From: Ceratobasidium sp. AG-K | Taxonomy: Eukaryota > Basidiomycota > Agaricomycetes > Cantharellales > Ceratobasidiaceae | Direction of reading: 5' to 3' | DNA: 64,000 bases | NCBI GenBank assembly: GCA_037039685.1 | Contig: JAWNGF010000011.1 | Coordinates: forward strand, 62,001-126,000 | Part shown: positions 13,401 to 24,477 of the stretch, piece after piece | Numbering within the stretch: position 1 is the stretch's first letter | How the letters are laid out: each line of letters starts with the position of its first letter | Position numbers and translations under genes: made by a program | The notes under the pieces: generated by a model | What the model saw: the letters and a program-made list of their open reading frames with translations, nothing else | The model's database searches: none | What the model was told of the DNA's origin: nothing

Positions 13401-14690
13401 AGTCGTATTTTGCTGGTTGAGGGAAAAAACCGAATTAAAGGAGAACGTCTGGAATCGTTATTGAAGCTTTGCACTAGCATCAAACGAAATGGAGGCCTCA
13501 TGGAATAGCACGCGCTGACAAACGAGCCGGGAGAAGTGAGATCGATGACCCCTGTGAAGCAACCTCTGAGGCATGCGTTGTTCACATATGGTAAAATTCA
13601 GATTCGACGGAAAATACAATAGCATGCTGGCTTACTCACCTATAGCTAGCTGATTAACCCTCTCAGCTAAATAATCCGCAAACCGGCTCAGCACGAGTAC
13701 GACCGACAGTCCTTGCCAAGTCAACCGATGCCAGGCGCGTGGCGCGCTCCGGACTCTACGCGTGTGTACTTGAACTGCAACAAAATTCCGAAATTCAACA
13801 ATCACTAAGTTTGCTGGAGTTATACGTAGTTGGTTGATGTGCAAGCGAAACATGTTATCCAGCATTGTCGCAACGTTCACGGAGTTTGGGAGTTGTTGAA
13901 ATAAAAATATCATTGAGGATCGGGAGTTCAAGGTGGGACTTGATAGCCGAGATTCAATCAGAGTTAACGGTAGAACGGGCGGTGAATGATCGAAGTAGTC
14001 CAGATCATATGGGAGGAGGCCGAGGACGGGATTACTTGCAATTGGGAGCTCACCGCATGTATGCACGCCGTGGCGCCTGGCGTTCATTCCCCACTTTTTA
14101 TGCAACCACTCCATTATAGGTATCCCGAGCAGCCTGAATGGAAACTTAAATTCGTCGCCCCTGTTAAGCCGTCGGTCAATATACGTGACGAACAGCCAAC
14201 ATTAACGTTCCTCATATCGATACACCGGAATCCTTGCCCAAGTATTACTAGCTTACGGGAAGTACCACTATACTCATGAGATGTAGTTTCGCTTCAATCT
14301 AATTGAGACTTCATGTATTTAATGGTGCTTCCTCCCACTAGCTAAGTGGCTCGGAGCCAGCAGGCATCACAATCGTGTGCGTCTATACTTAATAATTAGT
14401 CACGCTGTTCCACATGTTACTTTTCGGCGTTTACTATTTCGGGGCAAGTTATCAATTTACAAACGTTTCGAGCCATTAGTAACAATGAGTGGATGGGCTT
14501 AGACCTTAAATAAATAGTTATGTTTGCAACATGACCCAAGGAATAGTCTAGATGATAAAAAGGCGATCCTACACAACCCCCTAATACCCGGTTTCTTACG
14601 CAACGCAAGCGTGTGATTTCACCCAGAATCGCATCGCATCATATTCACAGAATAATTCCAGGTGATAATGCGCATAGCAAAGGTGGCTCG
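13401..14690. other. intergenic; one unrecognised 160-codon minus-strand open frame
   Basis: A minus-strand ATG frame runs from 14114 to 13632 without recognised motifs, and a possible donor (ggtgagtaag) overlaps its end. It could be an exon of an unknown gene or chance. Nothing else is supported here. Confidence 0.3.
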
Positions 14691-15372
14691 TTATCGATCC
14701 GGCGCCCATTTCTACCAACGAGGGGTCAAGCTCAAAATATCGTTTGTTTGAGAACACTCACATTCTGTTTCTTAATTTGTGCCTTGGTAGGGTGATAAAC
14801 CTATTAGCTCAAGTTACAGAACCCACTGAAGACTTACCTCTTCCTTTGGAGTGAAGTCATTGACGATGTTGAATAGCTTTTTTATTTCTGCTGGGGTTTT
14901 GTTTTTGATCATATTGGCCACAACCTTGCAACCGAGATCCCTGGGAGCAGTATCTAATTGGAAATCCAGCAGCTTAAAAGATAGAGCTGCGCTCAAAGTA
15001 AAGGTTTGATATCAAGGTAGTTAGCTGAAAGGATGATCTCGAATAACATTTCTTGGTCGACTTGAATAAATTGCTGGTCCCATTCACTGAATTTGAGGCT
15101 TGTTGACGCCAAGGATTATCGGACGAAGTTGGCTCATTTTCCTGGGGGTCGTTTTGATAGTGCTCGCAGTACGCAATAGCCTAATCACTCCGAAGAGCGC
15201 CACAAGTCTATCGCCTCTTGGTAAGCCAAGTTCTCTTGCAACGTACCTTGTCGAGCACTCTCGATGACACACTTGGGAGCGGGACTACCTCTCGAGGCCG
15301 CGTTTCCGAATCAAGGTGAAGTTGTGGCACGACGTTAATCATTGAAACAAGGGCAGCTTGGCAAATTACCAT
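14691..15372 (-). pseudogene. SKP1-like protein (SCF ubiquitin ligase adaptor), apparently damaged copy
   Basis: SKP1 segments in order: VVPLPSVSSRVLDK (exon 15372-15247), YCEHYQNDPQENEP (from 15180), [19 protein letters not shown] with LSANYLDIK, then exon 14940-14838 ([20 protein letters not shown]), exon 14782-14762 (AQIKKQN) and last exon 14711-14691 (KWAPDR, stop). SKP1 bridges cullin and F-box proteins. Lesions: the frame changes once between YCEHY and FSEWD, and the donor after LDIKPL reads TT (14996-14995) where GT would restore L-D-L-G. The N-terminus also differs from typical SKP1. The F-box gene next door may be coincidence. It could still function if splicing differs from this model. 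Confidence 0.65.
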
Positions 15373-16161
15373 CTTGCGGAGCAAACAACCCAAACTGCCT
15401 GAATACATCCCAGCTAACCTCCATCGTATGGCTGTCGCTGGTGCAAAGTTTTACTGCATTCTCGTTCGAGGTCATGGAGGAAGAGTACAATGGCCAGTTA
15501 TAGAACAACACGGTGATGAGAGGTTTGATGTTTATTTCGATTGGTGCTCATGGCGGTGTTCGTGCAGACGTGGATGGTCGCATTCCCCAGAGCCGTCAAG
15601 TGCGAGTTTCAAGACTGAGCAACTACCGGATTATGATCTTATCCTTGAGAGTTCATTTGTGCTATCTTGGGGTACAAGCACTATATCTTCAACCGAATCG
15701 CGGCCGGGTGGTCCTACACGCAGTCTTTGTCGAGTGCTGGCAAGCTAGCGACGAGTTGGGAGCCGGGAATTTGCCTCGTAAGGTGCCCAGTCTAAGGAGG
15801 TTGAAGATTATAATGGAGTGGGAAACCATGTGCACGCATATCGGGGAAACTCAAGTAATCCAGTATGCATGCTAATTGCTCATGGTTTGAGATGAGAGAT
15901 ACGAGTGCCACAAGCTGGTGGTTCTGTATAGCTCAGGGTCGGCGCTTAGGGTTCGTCAGGGCCGGGCGCAAAGGCCAAGTGTTGCTCCACACGACCACAA
16001 CGACCAAGTTATACGGACAAGCACGGTAAAGTCTATACGTTTTGCTCGTATTCGCTCTTTATATTCCATTTCTGTGGCATTGTATATCGCGTATTGGACT
16101 GTGGTATTGATCTCGAATCGCACTGGAGTGTTATTCGTTAGCTATCTATTCCATTCCCACC
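15373..16161. other. intergenic; 5' flank of the Mpe1 gene
   Basis: Contains open frames up to about 120 codons on the plus strand without recognisable motifs. The last 100-200 bases should hold the Mpe1 promoter; no clear TATA box. Confidence 0.5.
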
Positions 16162-18556
16162 ATGGCCTCGTCAGTATTTTGGAAGTTCAAATCCCAGAGG
16201 GACGAGTCCCGTGTGACGTTTGACGGCACAACCATCTCTGTCTTCGACCTCAAAAAAGAGATTATTCTTGCGAACAATCTAGTCTCCTCAGCATCCGACT
16301 TCGACCTACTTATTCTTGACCCGACTACCGAGCAAGGTGAGTACTCGGGTTATTATTAAATTTGTTGCTAACTCCCCACTAGAATACAAGGACGACAACC
16401 ACCAGATCCCACGATCCACCTCAGTTCTCGCCAAGCGCCTGCCAGCAGCTCGTCCCGGTAAAGGCAAAGCGGCCCAATATGTGGCGGGTATCCAACATGG
16501 AACAGACGTTTCTCGTCCTGATTCGAGCGCAAGCAACCCTGCTAACCCTGCTTCCAACACATGGCAGTCTGGCCCCATGTCCAAGCGATTTGATGGCAAG
16601 GAGGATGACACTCCACAGGTGGGTTTGATACGAAAACCGCAGGGCCAACTTTAATTATTTCGCAGTTTATCGCTCCAGAAAGTACATCAGCAGACGAGGC
16701 CGCCAGCATCGCGGCCATGTTCCAGGCATCTCAAGAAGTCTGGAACGAAACACAGGAAAAAATGGCCCAGTTGGTCTCTTTTCATGTTGTTACTGTACCT
16801 AGTTCTTATATGAGCTCGTTTGTTTTCATTCGCGTGTAGAGCCACCCCGGTCTATAACAACAACCGCGGCGGATTCCGTGGTGGTAAACCATTCAACCAG
16901 GGAACTCGTGGCCCGGATGGAGGACACGGCCAGCAAGACTCGCGGCCCGTTCCACCGGGATACATCTGCTATCGATGTGGGAAAAAAGGTACGTCACAAC
17001 GCGAAGATCATATCTGCTCTGATTAACCTTGTTTTTGTAGGTCATTGGATTCACATGTGTCCGACAAACGATGACAGAGATTGGGACAACCGGCCTCGCG
17101 TGAAGCGTACGACTGGCATTCCGCGTAGTTTCCTCAAGACTGTCGAGCAACCCAACGATGGGCCACTTGGACAAGGCGTAATGGTCACACCTGATGGAGG
17201 ATTCGTAGTTGCGCAGCCGGACTCGTGAGTCACTACTCGTGGTCCAATGAATCTCGACTCATAATGTTATCTAGCATTGCATGGCAAAAACAGCGCGCTC
17301 GTCCCAAGGCGCTCACCTCGTCCGAAATCTACGCCAATCCTGCTCCGGCCGCGCACTCTTCTCTCGCCTGCCCCATCTGCGAACGCCTCACAAAAAACGC
17401 TGTGCGCACCCCGTGTTGTCGGACGACCTATTGTGAAGAGTGCATCCAAACATATCTCCTCGAACATGACTTCGTTTGCCGATGCGGCAAAAAGATTCTA
17501 AGCTTCGACCGGCTCGAGGCGGACGAAAAGCGGAGAGAGCAGGTCGGCGAAGCCGTAAGAGCCATGATCGAAGAAAGCCGCAAAGAGAGCGTAAGTACCT
17601 TGACTAGATTCGATTCTCGGCCTTACCGTTCCCAGGCAAAGGAATCGGCCGAAGAAGGCTCGAGCACTCCCAACGCCTCGGCTTCGACAACCAACACGGC
17701 CAACCCTACCCCATCCCAACCCCCCAACCCAGCCCAGGACAAACCCGCAAGTCCACCTTCGAACCAGGACACAGACGCGAATAACCTAGCAGACCTCCAA
17801 GCCCAAATGGCCCAACTCTCGCAAATGCTTGCCAACCCTGCGCTGCCTCAGCAAGCCAAGCAGCAAGCGCAGCGCCAGGCAGCCAAGATTGGGTCCGAGA
17901 TTCAAAAGATCATGATGGGTGGTGGCGGGATGGGTATGGGTATGGGCGGCGGGCCTGGTATGGGCATGGGTGGAGGACAGGGCATGGGCATGGGAATGGG
18001 CATGGGTCCGATGGGAATGGGCGGTATGGGAATGGGGAATATGGGAATGGGAATGGGCGGTGGAATGGGCATGGGGAATATGGGTAACATGGGAGGTATG
18101 GGAGGTATGGGGCCTGGACCTGGGATGCGTGGCGGGATGGGAATGAACATGCCTATGGGTCCAATGGGGATGAACCCGATGATGGGTGGTGGAAACATGG
18201 GCATGGGTATGGGAATGAACGGGATGGGAATGGGTATGGGCATGATGGGCCCTGGTCCTGGGATGAATCCCATGGGTATGGGGCCGAACCGCATGAACAT
18301 GGGCATGATGGGCGGTGGGATGGGTCCTGGTCCAGGACCGATGATGGGCGGGAACATGATGCCAAACCCGATGATGATGGGTGGCCCCAGTCCCGGTGGA
18401 CAACCATGGACGAACCCATACACAAACCAACAGCCTCCTGGGAACGAGAGCGCCTATCAACGTCTACCCGTACACAACCGTCGGAAGAAGCGCGACCGCC
18501 CAAGCGATTTCGTCGAGGTCGGAGGGGAGCAAAAGATCCCGAGGTACTGGGAATAA
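16162..18556 (+). CDS. mpe1: Mpe1/RBBP6-type cleavage and polyadenylation factor subunit (DWNN, zinc knuckle, RING)
   Basis: Seven exons join in frame to 694 codons: 16162-16336, 16383-16618, 16666-16769, 16840-16988, 17041-17224, 17275-17590, 17636-18556. Introns are 45-70 bp; the third uses donor gttggt. The start lies in a Kozak-like context (cccaccATGG). Residues 1 to about 75 form the DWNN ubiquitin-like domain (SSVFWKFKSQRD onward). A CCHC knuckle (CYRCGKKGHWIHMCP) and a RING/U-box (CPICERLTKNAVRTPCCR, CEEC, CRCGKK) follow. Mpe1 is a nuclear subunit of the pre-mRNA 3'-end processing complex. The C-terminal third is very rich in Gly and Met (17920-18390) and ends with a basic stretch and RPSDFVEVGG. 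It is convergent with Vps5, 183 bp apart. Confidence 0.93.
17920..18395 (+). repeat. degenerate Gly-Met coding repeat within mpe1
   Basis: About 470 bp of variants of ggcatgggtatggga encode GMGMGG/GPGMN-type repeats. It is in frame and lacks stops, so it is part of the protein. The reverse strand shows a long open frame only because of this composition. Confidence 0.85.
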
Positions 18557-18739
18557 TGGGCTATGTTTTTGTTTTTGTTCATGTACGATACCTTCAGTCT
18601 TATGTTCCCACTCTTCTCTGGTTTTGTAGACATGGTCTTGCCTATCACATTGTACTATACACTAAAATGATATCGTATTATGCTCTACTCAAACACTTAT
18701 TGTGCTCCCTAGATCGTACTGAATCGCTAGATTATCTTC

Positions 18740-21700
18740 CTAATTGGAAGCTTCGGAGGATACAGGTTTATCCTGAGCCTGGGGGGCTGCAGGAGGTTGG
18801 CTGATAACGGACTTAGAGCGCCGCAGCAAGCCTTCTTGATAATTCTCCAAAGACTCGATTACCTGATGAAACCGCATCCCTCAGCTGTAGTCGTCGGAAA
18901 AGACGAGGATACTCACATCCTGCTGCCGTTGGATCATGCCCTCCAATAGCCCCTCGAGGTTCTTCTTGAAATCGTCAATCCGCTCCTTTTCAAAGCGGGC
19001 CATTTCGGCCTTGATCAAGCGCGAACACTGGTCAAATTCAAACTTGGCGTCGGCCGCACGTTTCTCAGCCTATTCAGACCGCATGAGCTCATAGGGCGAC
19101 GACGGTGACGTGACAGTCTTACCTCTGCCATTTCGTGCATCGACATGCCCACGCGGTCTTGGGGGATACGCCCTTGTCGGCGAGCCTTTTCGTGGGCGGT
19201 CCGTACTCGCTTGGCTTCGGAATTGGCGTTTTGCCAGGCCGCGTGGAGGCGGATTCGAGAGGCAAAGGTGAGCTGTCGGGAGTTAGCTTGCGAATATTAT
19301 AGAGGTTGGGGTTGACTTGCCCGAACGGACCCAATTAGCCTGATGTACTCGTCCACTACATACCCTCAGTTAGCATAATCGCCAGGTTGTCAGGATATGT
19401 ACCTACCGATACCCATTAGGAGAATGATATCGTCTTGAGATTGTTCCTCCTCGAGCTTTCGAGCTTTCTTATGCACGTCAGCAAGTGCAGCAAGAGATTG
19501 TGACAATTGTTTGCTAAGATCCGAGTTGGACAGGACTACGAGCATCTCAGCAAATTCGCCAGTGGCAGCGGCAACCTCTGAGAGGAGCCAATGAGCATCG
19601 CGTGTTTGGGGGGGAAAGGTCACTTACCAGCACGGCTCTTGGATACAGTCTCGACAGACTTGGCAAGCCCACGCAGTTGCGATTCCAGTGCATCGATGTA
19701 CGAGCGTTTGGTGTCGAACCACTAGAACGTGTGTTAGAGGGGACAAACCCGAGTGCTCGAGCAGCGTACCTCGTCCGTCTCGTAGAACTTGGGACCTGTG
19801 ATCGATGACAAGAATCCACCCGTCTTTTCCTGGGCTATCTCCGCCTTGCGATGCTTGACCTAGGAGGGAAGTTTCAGGGCCGCGCCCTATATGGGCGAGT
19901 GCAATGTACTTACGTCTAGTGCAAACGAATCACTCTCAATAAAGAACTTGAAGTCCTCATCAGAGGTCAGAAGAGGGTGATTCGCGATCTTCTGCAGGCA
20001 AGTGTTGAGCGCCAGGCGTCGAGCCTCAACAAAAGCTCCCTGGAACCGACCAAAACCTTGCTTCTCGGGAATTGGAGGGATGAAAACTCCAGGCTTGTTA
20101 AGGGATAGTGTTTCAAATAGCCACAAGAAATCCGAGTACCGTCTCAGAACCGAGAACTGAGGTTTACGGTAGTGCGGAGAGTTGGTCTAGAAAAGGATAC
20201 TCGTTTAGCGTTAAGGCGGAAATAGCTTAGGTGTCTTACCTTTGTGGAAACAGTGTAGACAATGTATGGGTTGATGGAATCTCCAACCTTTTGAGGATCC
20301 CCAACCGTGATAACGAAGGAGAATGGTCCATTTGCATCTTTGGCTCGAGGTACGGATTGCTGATAAGGTATGAATGATCGGCACGAAATAACAATCAATC
20401 AAAAACCCACCTGGGGCGTGCCCGCTCGATGGAGATCAGCGGAAGGTTCCTGTACGCTTCCTTCCGACACATTAGACTCGGATTGTTTTCGCGAGTGCTC
20501 GGACACCGAGGCGGATGCGGGTTCGTCGCCCCTAAGCCCTGGCTCCGGTTCCGCTTGCACAGAATAATTGGTCTCGCCTCCCCATCCGGCCTGAGCCGAA
20601 TGTGATTCACCTCCCCATCCCTCGGTAGAGTCGACAGCGCCCCACCCAGCTGTCCTGGCTGTGGGTGATAGGCTTGTCTCCGGTACGGGTGCGGGTGCGG
20701 GGGCATGACTGCCACCCCACCCTGGGTTCGGTACCTCTCCACCAAGAGCAAGGCCACTGAACGATTGAGTCAAATTGCGGCTGGATGCAGCCGGGGTGTC
20801 GAGTGGGGATACCACGCGAGTGTAAGCCCCAGGACCAGGCGAGTGGAGATAGGTGCTTCCCTCAGGATATTGAGACGCAGCAAGACTCTCTGATGCGGCA
20901 CGCGAAGGAGGAGAAGGTGGAGTAGGTGTCATTGAAGTCTCATCTGGTGGCTGTGATGCCGTGGGTGGCGCAATTGACTCATGACCTGTCGGTTCCGCTG
21001 GTGGTGTCGGAGTAGACTCCAGTACAGCTGGGGATTCCTTTGGAGTCGAAACGTCATCCTTTGCCTCGATGGGGGTATCAGTTACAGTCGACACGGGCTC
21101 TAGTTCCTCATTTGAAGAGGAAGGTGCCTGATTATCGACGGATGGAGAAGGGGCCGGCTCATCGTCTGCCTTTAGCGAAGAGGCCTCTGCTGCCAGTGGA
21201 TTGGACGAGGACCCGGGTACGAGTGGCCCCGGCTTGCTCGCAACTAGTTGATCCTTGGGTTCAGTTGAATCTTCTAATTTGGGTGCCGTCGGAGTGCGAG
21301 CGACCGAGGCTGAACGAGCTTTGGAGACGAGGGCCTCGAGAGGGTCAGCTTTGGTGGACGAAAACAACGAGCCGGAACGCGATTCCGAAACTGCAGCACC
21401 CGGAACGTTTGCCGAAGAACTGCGTTGTGCCTTGTGGCGACGAACAAAACCAGTGCCGAACGTGGAGCTGGCGGAGTCGTCGAACAGTCCTGCCTTAGAT
21501 GGAGAAATTGGAACGGTGGGTGTCCTAACGGCAGGAGCCGGAGTTAAGTCAGCTGGAGGAGTGGGAGTCTCGTGGGGCGCGGACAATGGCCCAGGAAGGG
21601 TGGGCGTAGCAGGTCGATAATCTGGCTCATCTGCTGGAGGGTCCGTGGTCGAGAAAGGATTACTATCATCCAGTTGTGGTGTCGAGTACGCAGGACTAGT

Positions 21701-21988
21701 AGTCTCGTGTGTGGCTGCCGTTGGGAGGGAGCCGAACCCCAAGTCTCTACTTGGCTGGTCCTGTACTTCTGTGTGGGGAACCTCGTAAAAGGCACTTTGT
21801 GAATACTGCGCCGTGGGAGACTGGGGTTTCGTTTGCCCGTATGTTGCCCATGGGTCGCTTTCTTGAGTTTTCGCTATATCCGCAAATGGATCTTCGAATG
21901 GATTGCCAAGATTAGGAGGAACAGGAGAACCCCTGGGCAACAAATCGTCAAAGTCCCCTCCAAAACCACCACCAAAAGTGTTAGACAT
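18740..21988 (-). CDS. vps5: Vps5-like sorting nexin (PX-BAR subunit of retromer)
   Basis: Ten exons join in frame to 928 codons: 21988-20411, 20359-20240, 20186-19914, 19859-19770, 19721-19628, 19577-19407, 19355-19321, 19272-19123, 19069-18917, 18862-18740. Introns are 48-54 bp; the one at 19320-19273 is GC-AG (gcaagt). The first exon encodes about 526 disordered residues rich in Ser, Pro and Thr (start MSNTFGGGFGGDFDDLLPRG). The PX domain follows (FVITVGDPQKVGDSINPY, FSVLRRYSDFLWL, with the Arg-Arg-Tyr-Ser phosphoinositide-binding motif, FIPPIPEKQ). The rest is the helical Vps5/BAR domain (VDEYIRLIGSVR, EMARFEKERIDDFKKNLE). It should act on endosomal membranes in cargo recycling to the Golgi. 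Confidence 0.93.
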
Positions 21989-23007
21989 AGTATTCGGCTT
22001 GCGCAGGATATTTGAGTAGGGAAAACAGTTTTTGGAATGTGTTACTCACTTGTCACAGACGCTATACCCGTATAAGCAGCCGCGTTGCAAGTCCGAATCT
22101 CCAAGGAACCAAATGACAGCTGGGCCGCGTTCTCGCTGGTAAAAAATAACTTTGATATATTTTACTGCCTATAGAGTTATAGTTCTATATTATGGCCTAT
22201 CCCAGCTGCGTCAGAATTCGCACGTCGAGGAATGCGACTAACTCACCTCGAGGGTCGTGGTTGGTGGAGAAAGGCGACCTCGATTACATAACTTGGGATC
22301 CGGCGCTTACCGTTTACATACCGGCCAGTTCCTCTGTTACTCCCTTCCTCTGCCTGCCCAAGATGATGTGCGGGTTAATGTATGCAATAAAATTAAGCTA
22401 CATCTCTACTTACTAGGAAGCTCGCAATTTGACACGGCTGTTGAGGTTGATGCCGCATTCTACAAAAAGCGCCGGAGCTTCCCAGAGATTTGGAGGGAGA
22501 GAATTTTCCATCTCGCCATGGGTATTCTACACTTTTCGGAGGTACCTGGAGCGCTTGGGAGGGACTCTCCGTACCGGAACTGAGTATTTTGTTGATAGGC
22601 TGGCCCGAAACTGCACCCGCTTACACTCTCGTAATATGGTATGTATCTGTTATGAGTGGTCCGCCCTTACAGAGAGCAGATCAATTCAAATAAATTCTGA
22701 ATGCCAATTCTTGCTTTTACAGTGGTTGATAGGCAAATGTGAGTCGGGTGGCCGAAACAGAAGGACCTCAAACACACCGCCATGTATCTGCTAATGCACA
22801 CAAGCACGTGCAGTCGAACGCATACTCAAGGACTGCACGGAGATAACGTACTACTTCCATTTTGTGCACGTTCTATTAACTTTAAGGACTCGTTGATTAC
22901 CAGTAACGGTGTTCCAAACTCGTCCTAATTAGGCTTTGATTACTTCAGCACTCTTGCTAAGGTTTTGTTCCGGCTTTTGATCTGTCGGCCAACACCCAAA
23001 AACCCTC
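21989..23007. other. intergenic; unrecognised coding-like pieces on the plus strand
   Basis: Holds the Vps5 5' flank. About 22255-22600 reads with protein-like composition (GAYRLHTGQFLCYSLPLPAQ, then FYKKRRSFPEIWRERIF) and could be exons of an unrecognised or decayed gene. No complete model could be built. Confidence 0.35.
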
Positions 23008-23184
23008 ATGGCCCGCACGTATCTGATATCCAAGTAGGTCATCGATCTCAGCCATGTGTTGATACCTCACCCTAACTCTGTGCTGAGATTTCTAGACCCT
23101 ATTCTCGGTATTGCAACGGGCGTGCTGGCCTATCATCTCCGCGAGAGCAATCCGCGCACAGCTCCCCAGAAGGCCAAGACCTAA
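23008..23184 (+). CDS. Nce101-like small protein (non-classical export protein 1 family)
   Basis: Two exons, 23008-23033 and 23088-23184, give a 40-residue protein starting MARTYLISKFLDPILGI. This matches the single hydrophobic segment and LDPILGI core of the Nce101 family, which was linked to leaderless protein export in yeast. The intron (23034-23087) places its acceptor at tgctgag. The frame ends TAPQKAKT at 23184. If one C were added to the run at 23164-23167, the frame would instead read PPEGQDLRSLIQWK and continue to 23324, which resembles basidiomycete homologues. A 1-nt deletion or a read error is therefore likely. Confidence 0.7.
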
Positions 23185-23324
23185 GGAGTTTGATTCAATG
23201 GAAACAAAGTGCCGCACGTCAACGTGAACTTGAGGATATGGCTCATTGGAATGAAATCATGGCTCAGTTAAGCATCTCCGATGGCCTTCACGATGGATCG
23301 TCCCGCTCGGCAGAGTCCGAATGA

Positions 23325-23740
23325 ACTAGAATGATAATCCAGCCAAACGTAAGAGCTCATCTTGTACATGAGGAACTAATGCTTACTCTAATTACCTATG
23401 AAGAAATTGCACGTGGAAGATATCTCGTTTTGGATGGTTTACCCGTTGGTGAATACGCCAGCAAACTGCCAAGCGGGCGCGTTGTTATCATGAGTAGGCG
23501 TTCCGCTCTCCGTTGTCCGAGTTTCCTTTCCCGCGCATGAGATAGTATCACAAGATCTGAACGTGTCAAGTGGGGAACGATAATCTCTTATACTCTATTT
23601 CACGCAAAGAAGCTTGGAAAGGAACACCGTCCTACATGCACGAGTTCATGTAGGACCTCTAACCTATGTCGCACATTGACTCGCTCCTGGTCACATGATT
23701 ATATGCTATATGGGTGAGACTGAGATTCCAACACACTGCA
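23325..23740. other. intergenic, nothing recognised
   Basis: No supported feature between the Nce101-like gene and the family remnant next to Gypsy A. Confidence 0.55.
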
Positions 23741-23974
23741 GCCCCCTCCTGACCCTGCTTAGTGATGGTCTCGTTGCCCTCTTCAACCAAGTCAATGCCA
23801 ATGCCATAAAATTGAAGTTACTGTGCCAGCTCAGAGTTGGGTATGACCAAACTGGTCATCCAACAGTAATTCCCATCGTTACCAACCAGTGGGAGCCCTC
23901 TGGACTATATACCAAGGCAATCAGCTACTGGAATGGAGCTGCATAAGCACTTGGCGGATGAGTATTAACAGTAG
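23741..23974 (-). pseudogene. C-terminal exon remnant of the two-module gene family, left of Gypsy A
   Basis: The minus strand resembles the last exon of the family gene at 42403-43885: a segment like TDGVLRVSHLSNENLARYLQ is seen as NDG..., PNSELAQ, stop, LQFYGIGIDL. TAA (23820-23818) stands where the family has Tyr after LAR/LAQ. With the N-terminal part at 38226-38443 it forms the two ends of one family member now separated by Gypsy elements A and B. Confidence 0.55.
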
Positions 23975-24448
23975 TGTCGTGAGCCATGCTCTCGCCATTG
24001 GACTCGTCTACGCCTCTTCCTCTCTCGTTGCTTGTACTTGTGTTTGTTCCTTGTTTATCTTTCCCCTTGTTTTTCCTGCCATGTTGCCACCTTCTTGTGG
24101 TTATGTGTTACACTGTGTAATGCGGCTGTGCTTTGTACGAGTCATGTCTGTTCATACAGCATGACTCACATGGACACTCCTGACTGGCTGTTTTTGTATG
24201 ACTCATGTGGCTGCGCCTTGTATGACTCGGCCACTTTGTGGATATATATAGAGGACCAACAAGCCTGGTAACCCCAGCTTGTTTTGTCTCGTCAAAACAT
24301 CCCCTTTGAGTGACACTTTAAACCACCCCTACCCTCAAGAGCCTACAGACACTTAAGTGTGTTGCGGTTCAAGAGGTCACTTAGGTCTTAGTGCCGTCCA
24401 CTCTCCATCGCGGCTTGTCTCATAGCCACCAAGAAGAAGCTTATGACA
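23975..24448 (+). repeat. Gypsy-A 5' LTR
   Basis: 474 bp, tgtcg to tgaca. It has a TATA box (tatatata, 24243-24250) and the predicted transcript start region at 24276-24287, which is complementary to the primer site. Confidence 0.95.
24243..24287 (+). promoter_or_regulatory. Gypsy-A LTR promoter: TATA box and self-priming 5' end
   Basis: TATA at 24243-24250; AGCTTGTTTTGT at 24276-24287, 26-33 nt further on. The 12-mer is the exact reverse complement of the primer-binding site at 24451-24462. The start site itself is inferred. Confidence 0.7.
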
Positions 24449-24450
24449 TT

Positions 24451-24462
24451 ACAAAACAAGCT
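24451..24462 (+). other. Gypsy-A primer-binding site (Tf1-like self-priming)
   Basis: ACAAAACAAGCT begins 2 nt (tt) after the LTR. No tRNA 3'-end match is evident; it pairs perfectly over 12 nt with the predicted 5' end of the element's own transcript. Confidence 0.75.
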
Positions 24463-24477
24463 TAACAACATACAAAC

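Noticed and set aside
13632..14114. 160-codon minus-strand ATG frame as a confident gene
   Set aside because: Open but unrecognised, with no credible neighbouring exons; mentioned only in the intergenic note.
17786..18460. Long minus-strand frame rich in His and Ala (and others rich in Pro/Ile) opposite the Mpe1 tail
   Set aside because: Produced by the reverse complement of the Gly-Met repeat; the plus strand is a proven coding exon.
24449..24470. Conventional tRNA primer-binding site for Gypsy-A
   Set aside because: No TGG start and no recognisable tRNA 3'-end complement; the 12-nt self-complementarity to the LTR is a better explanation.
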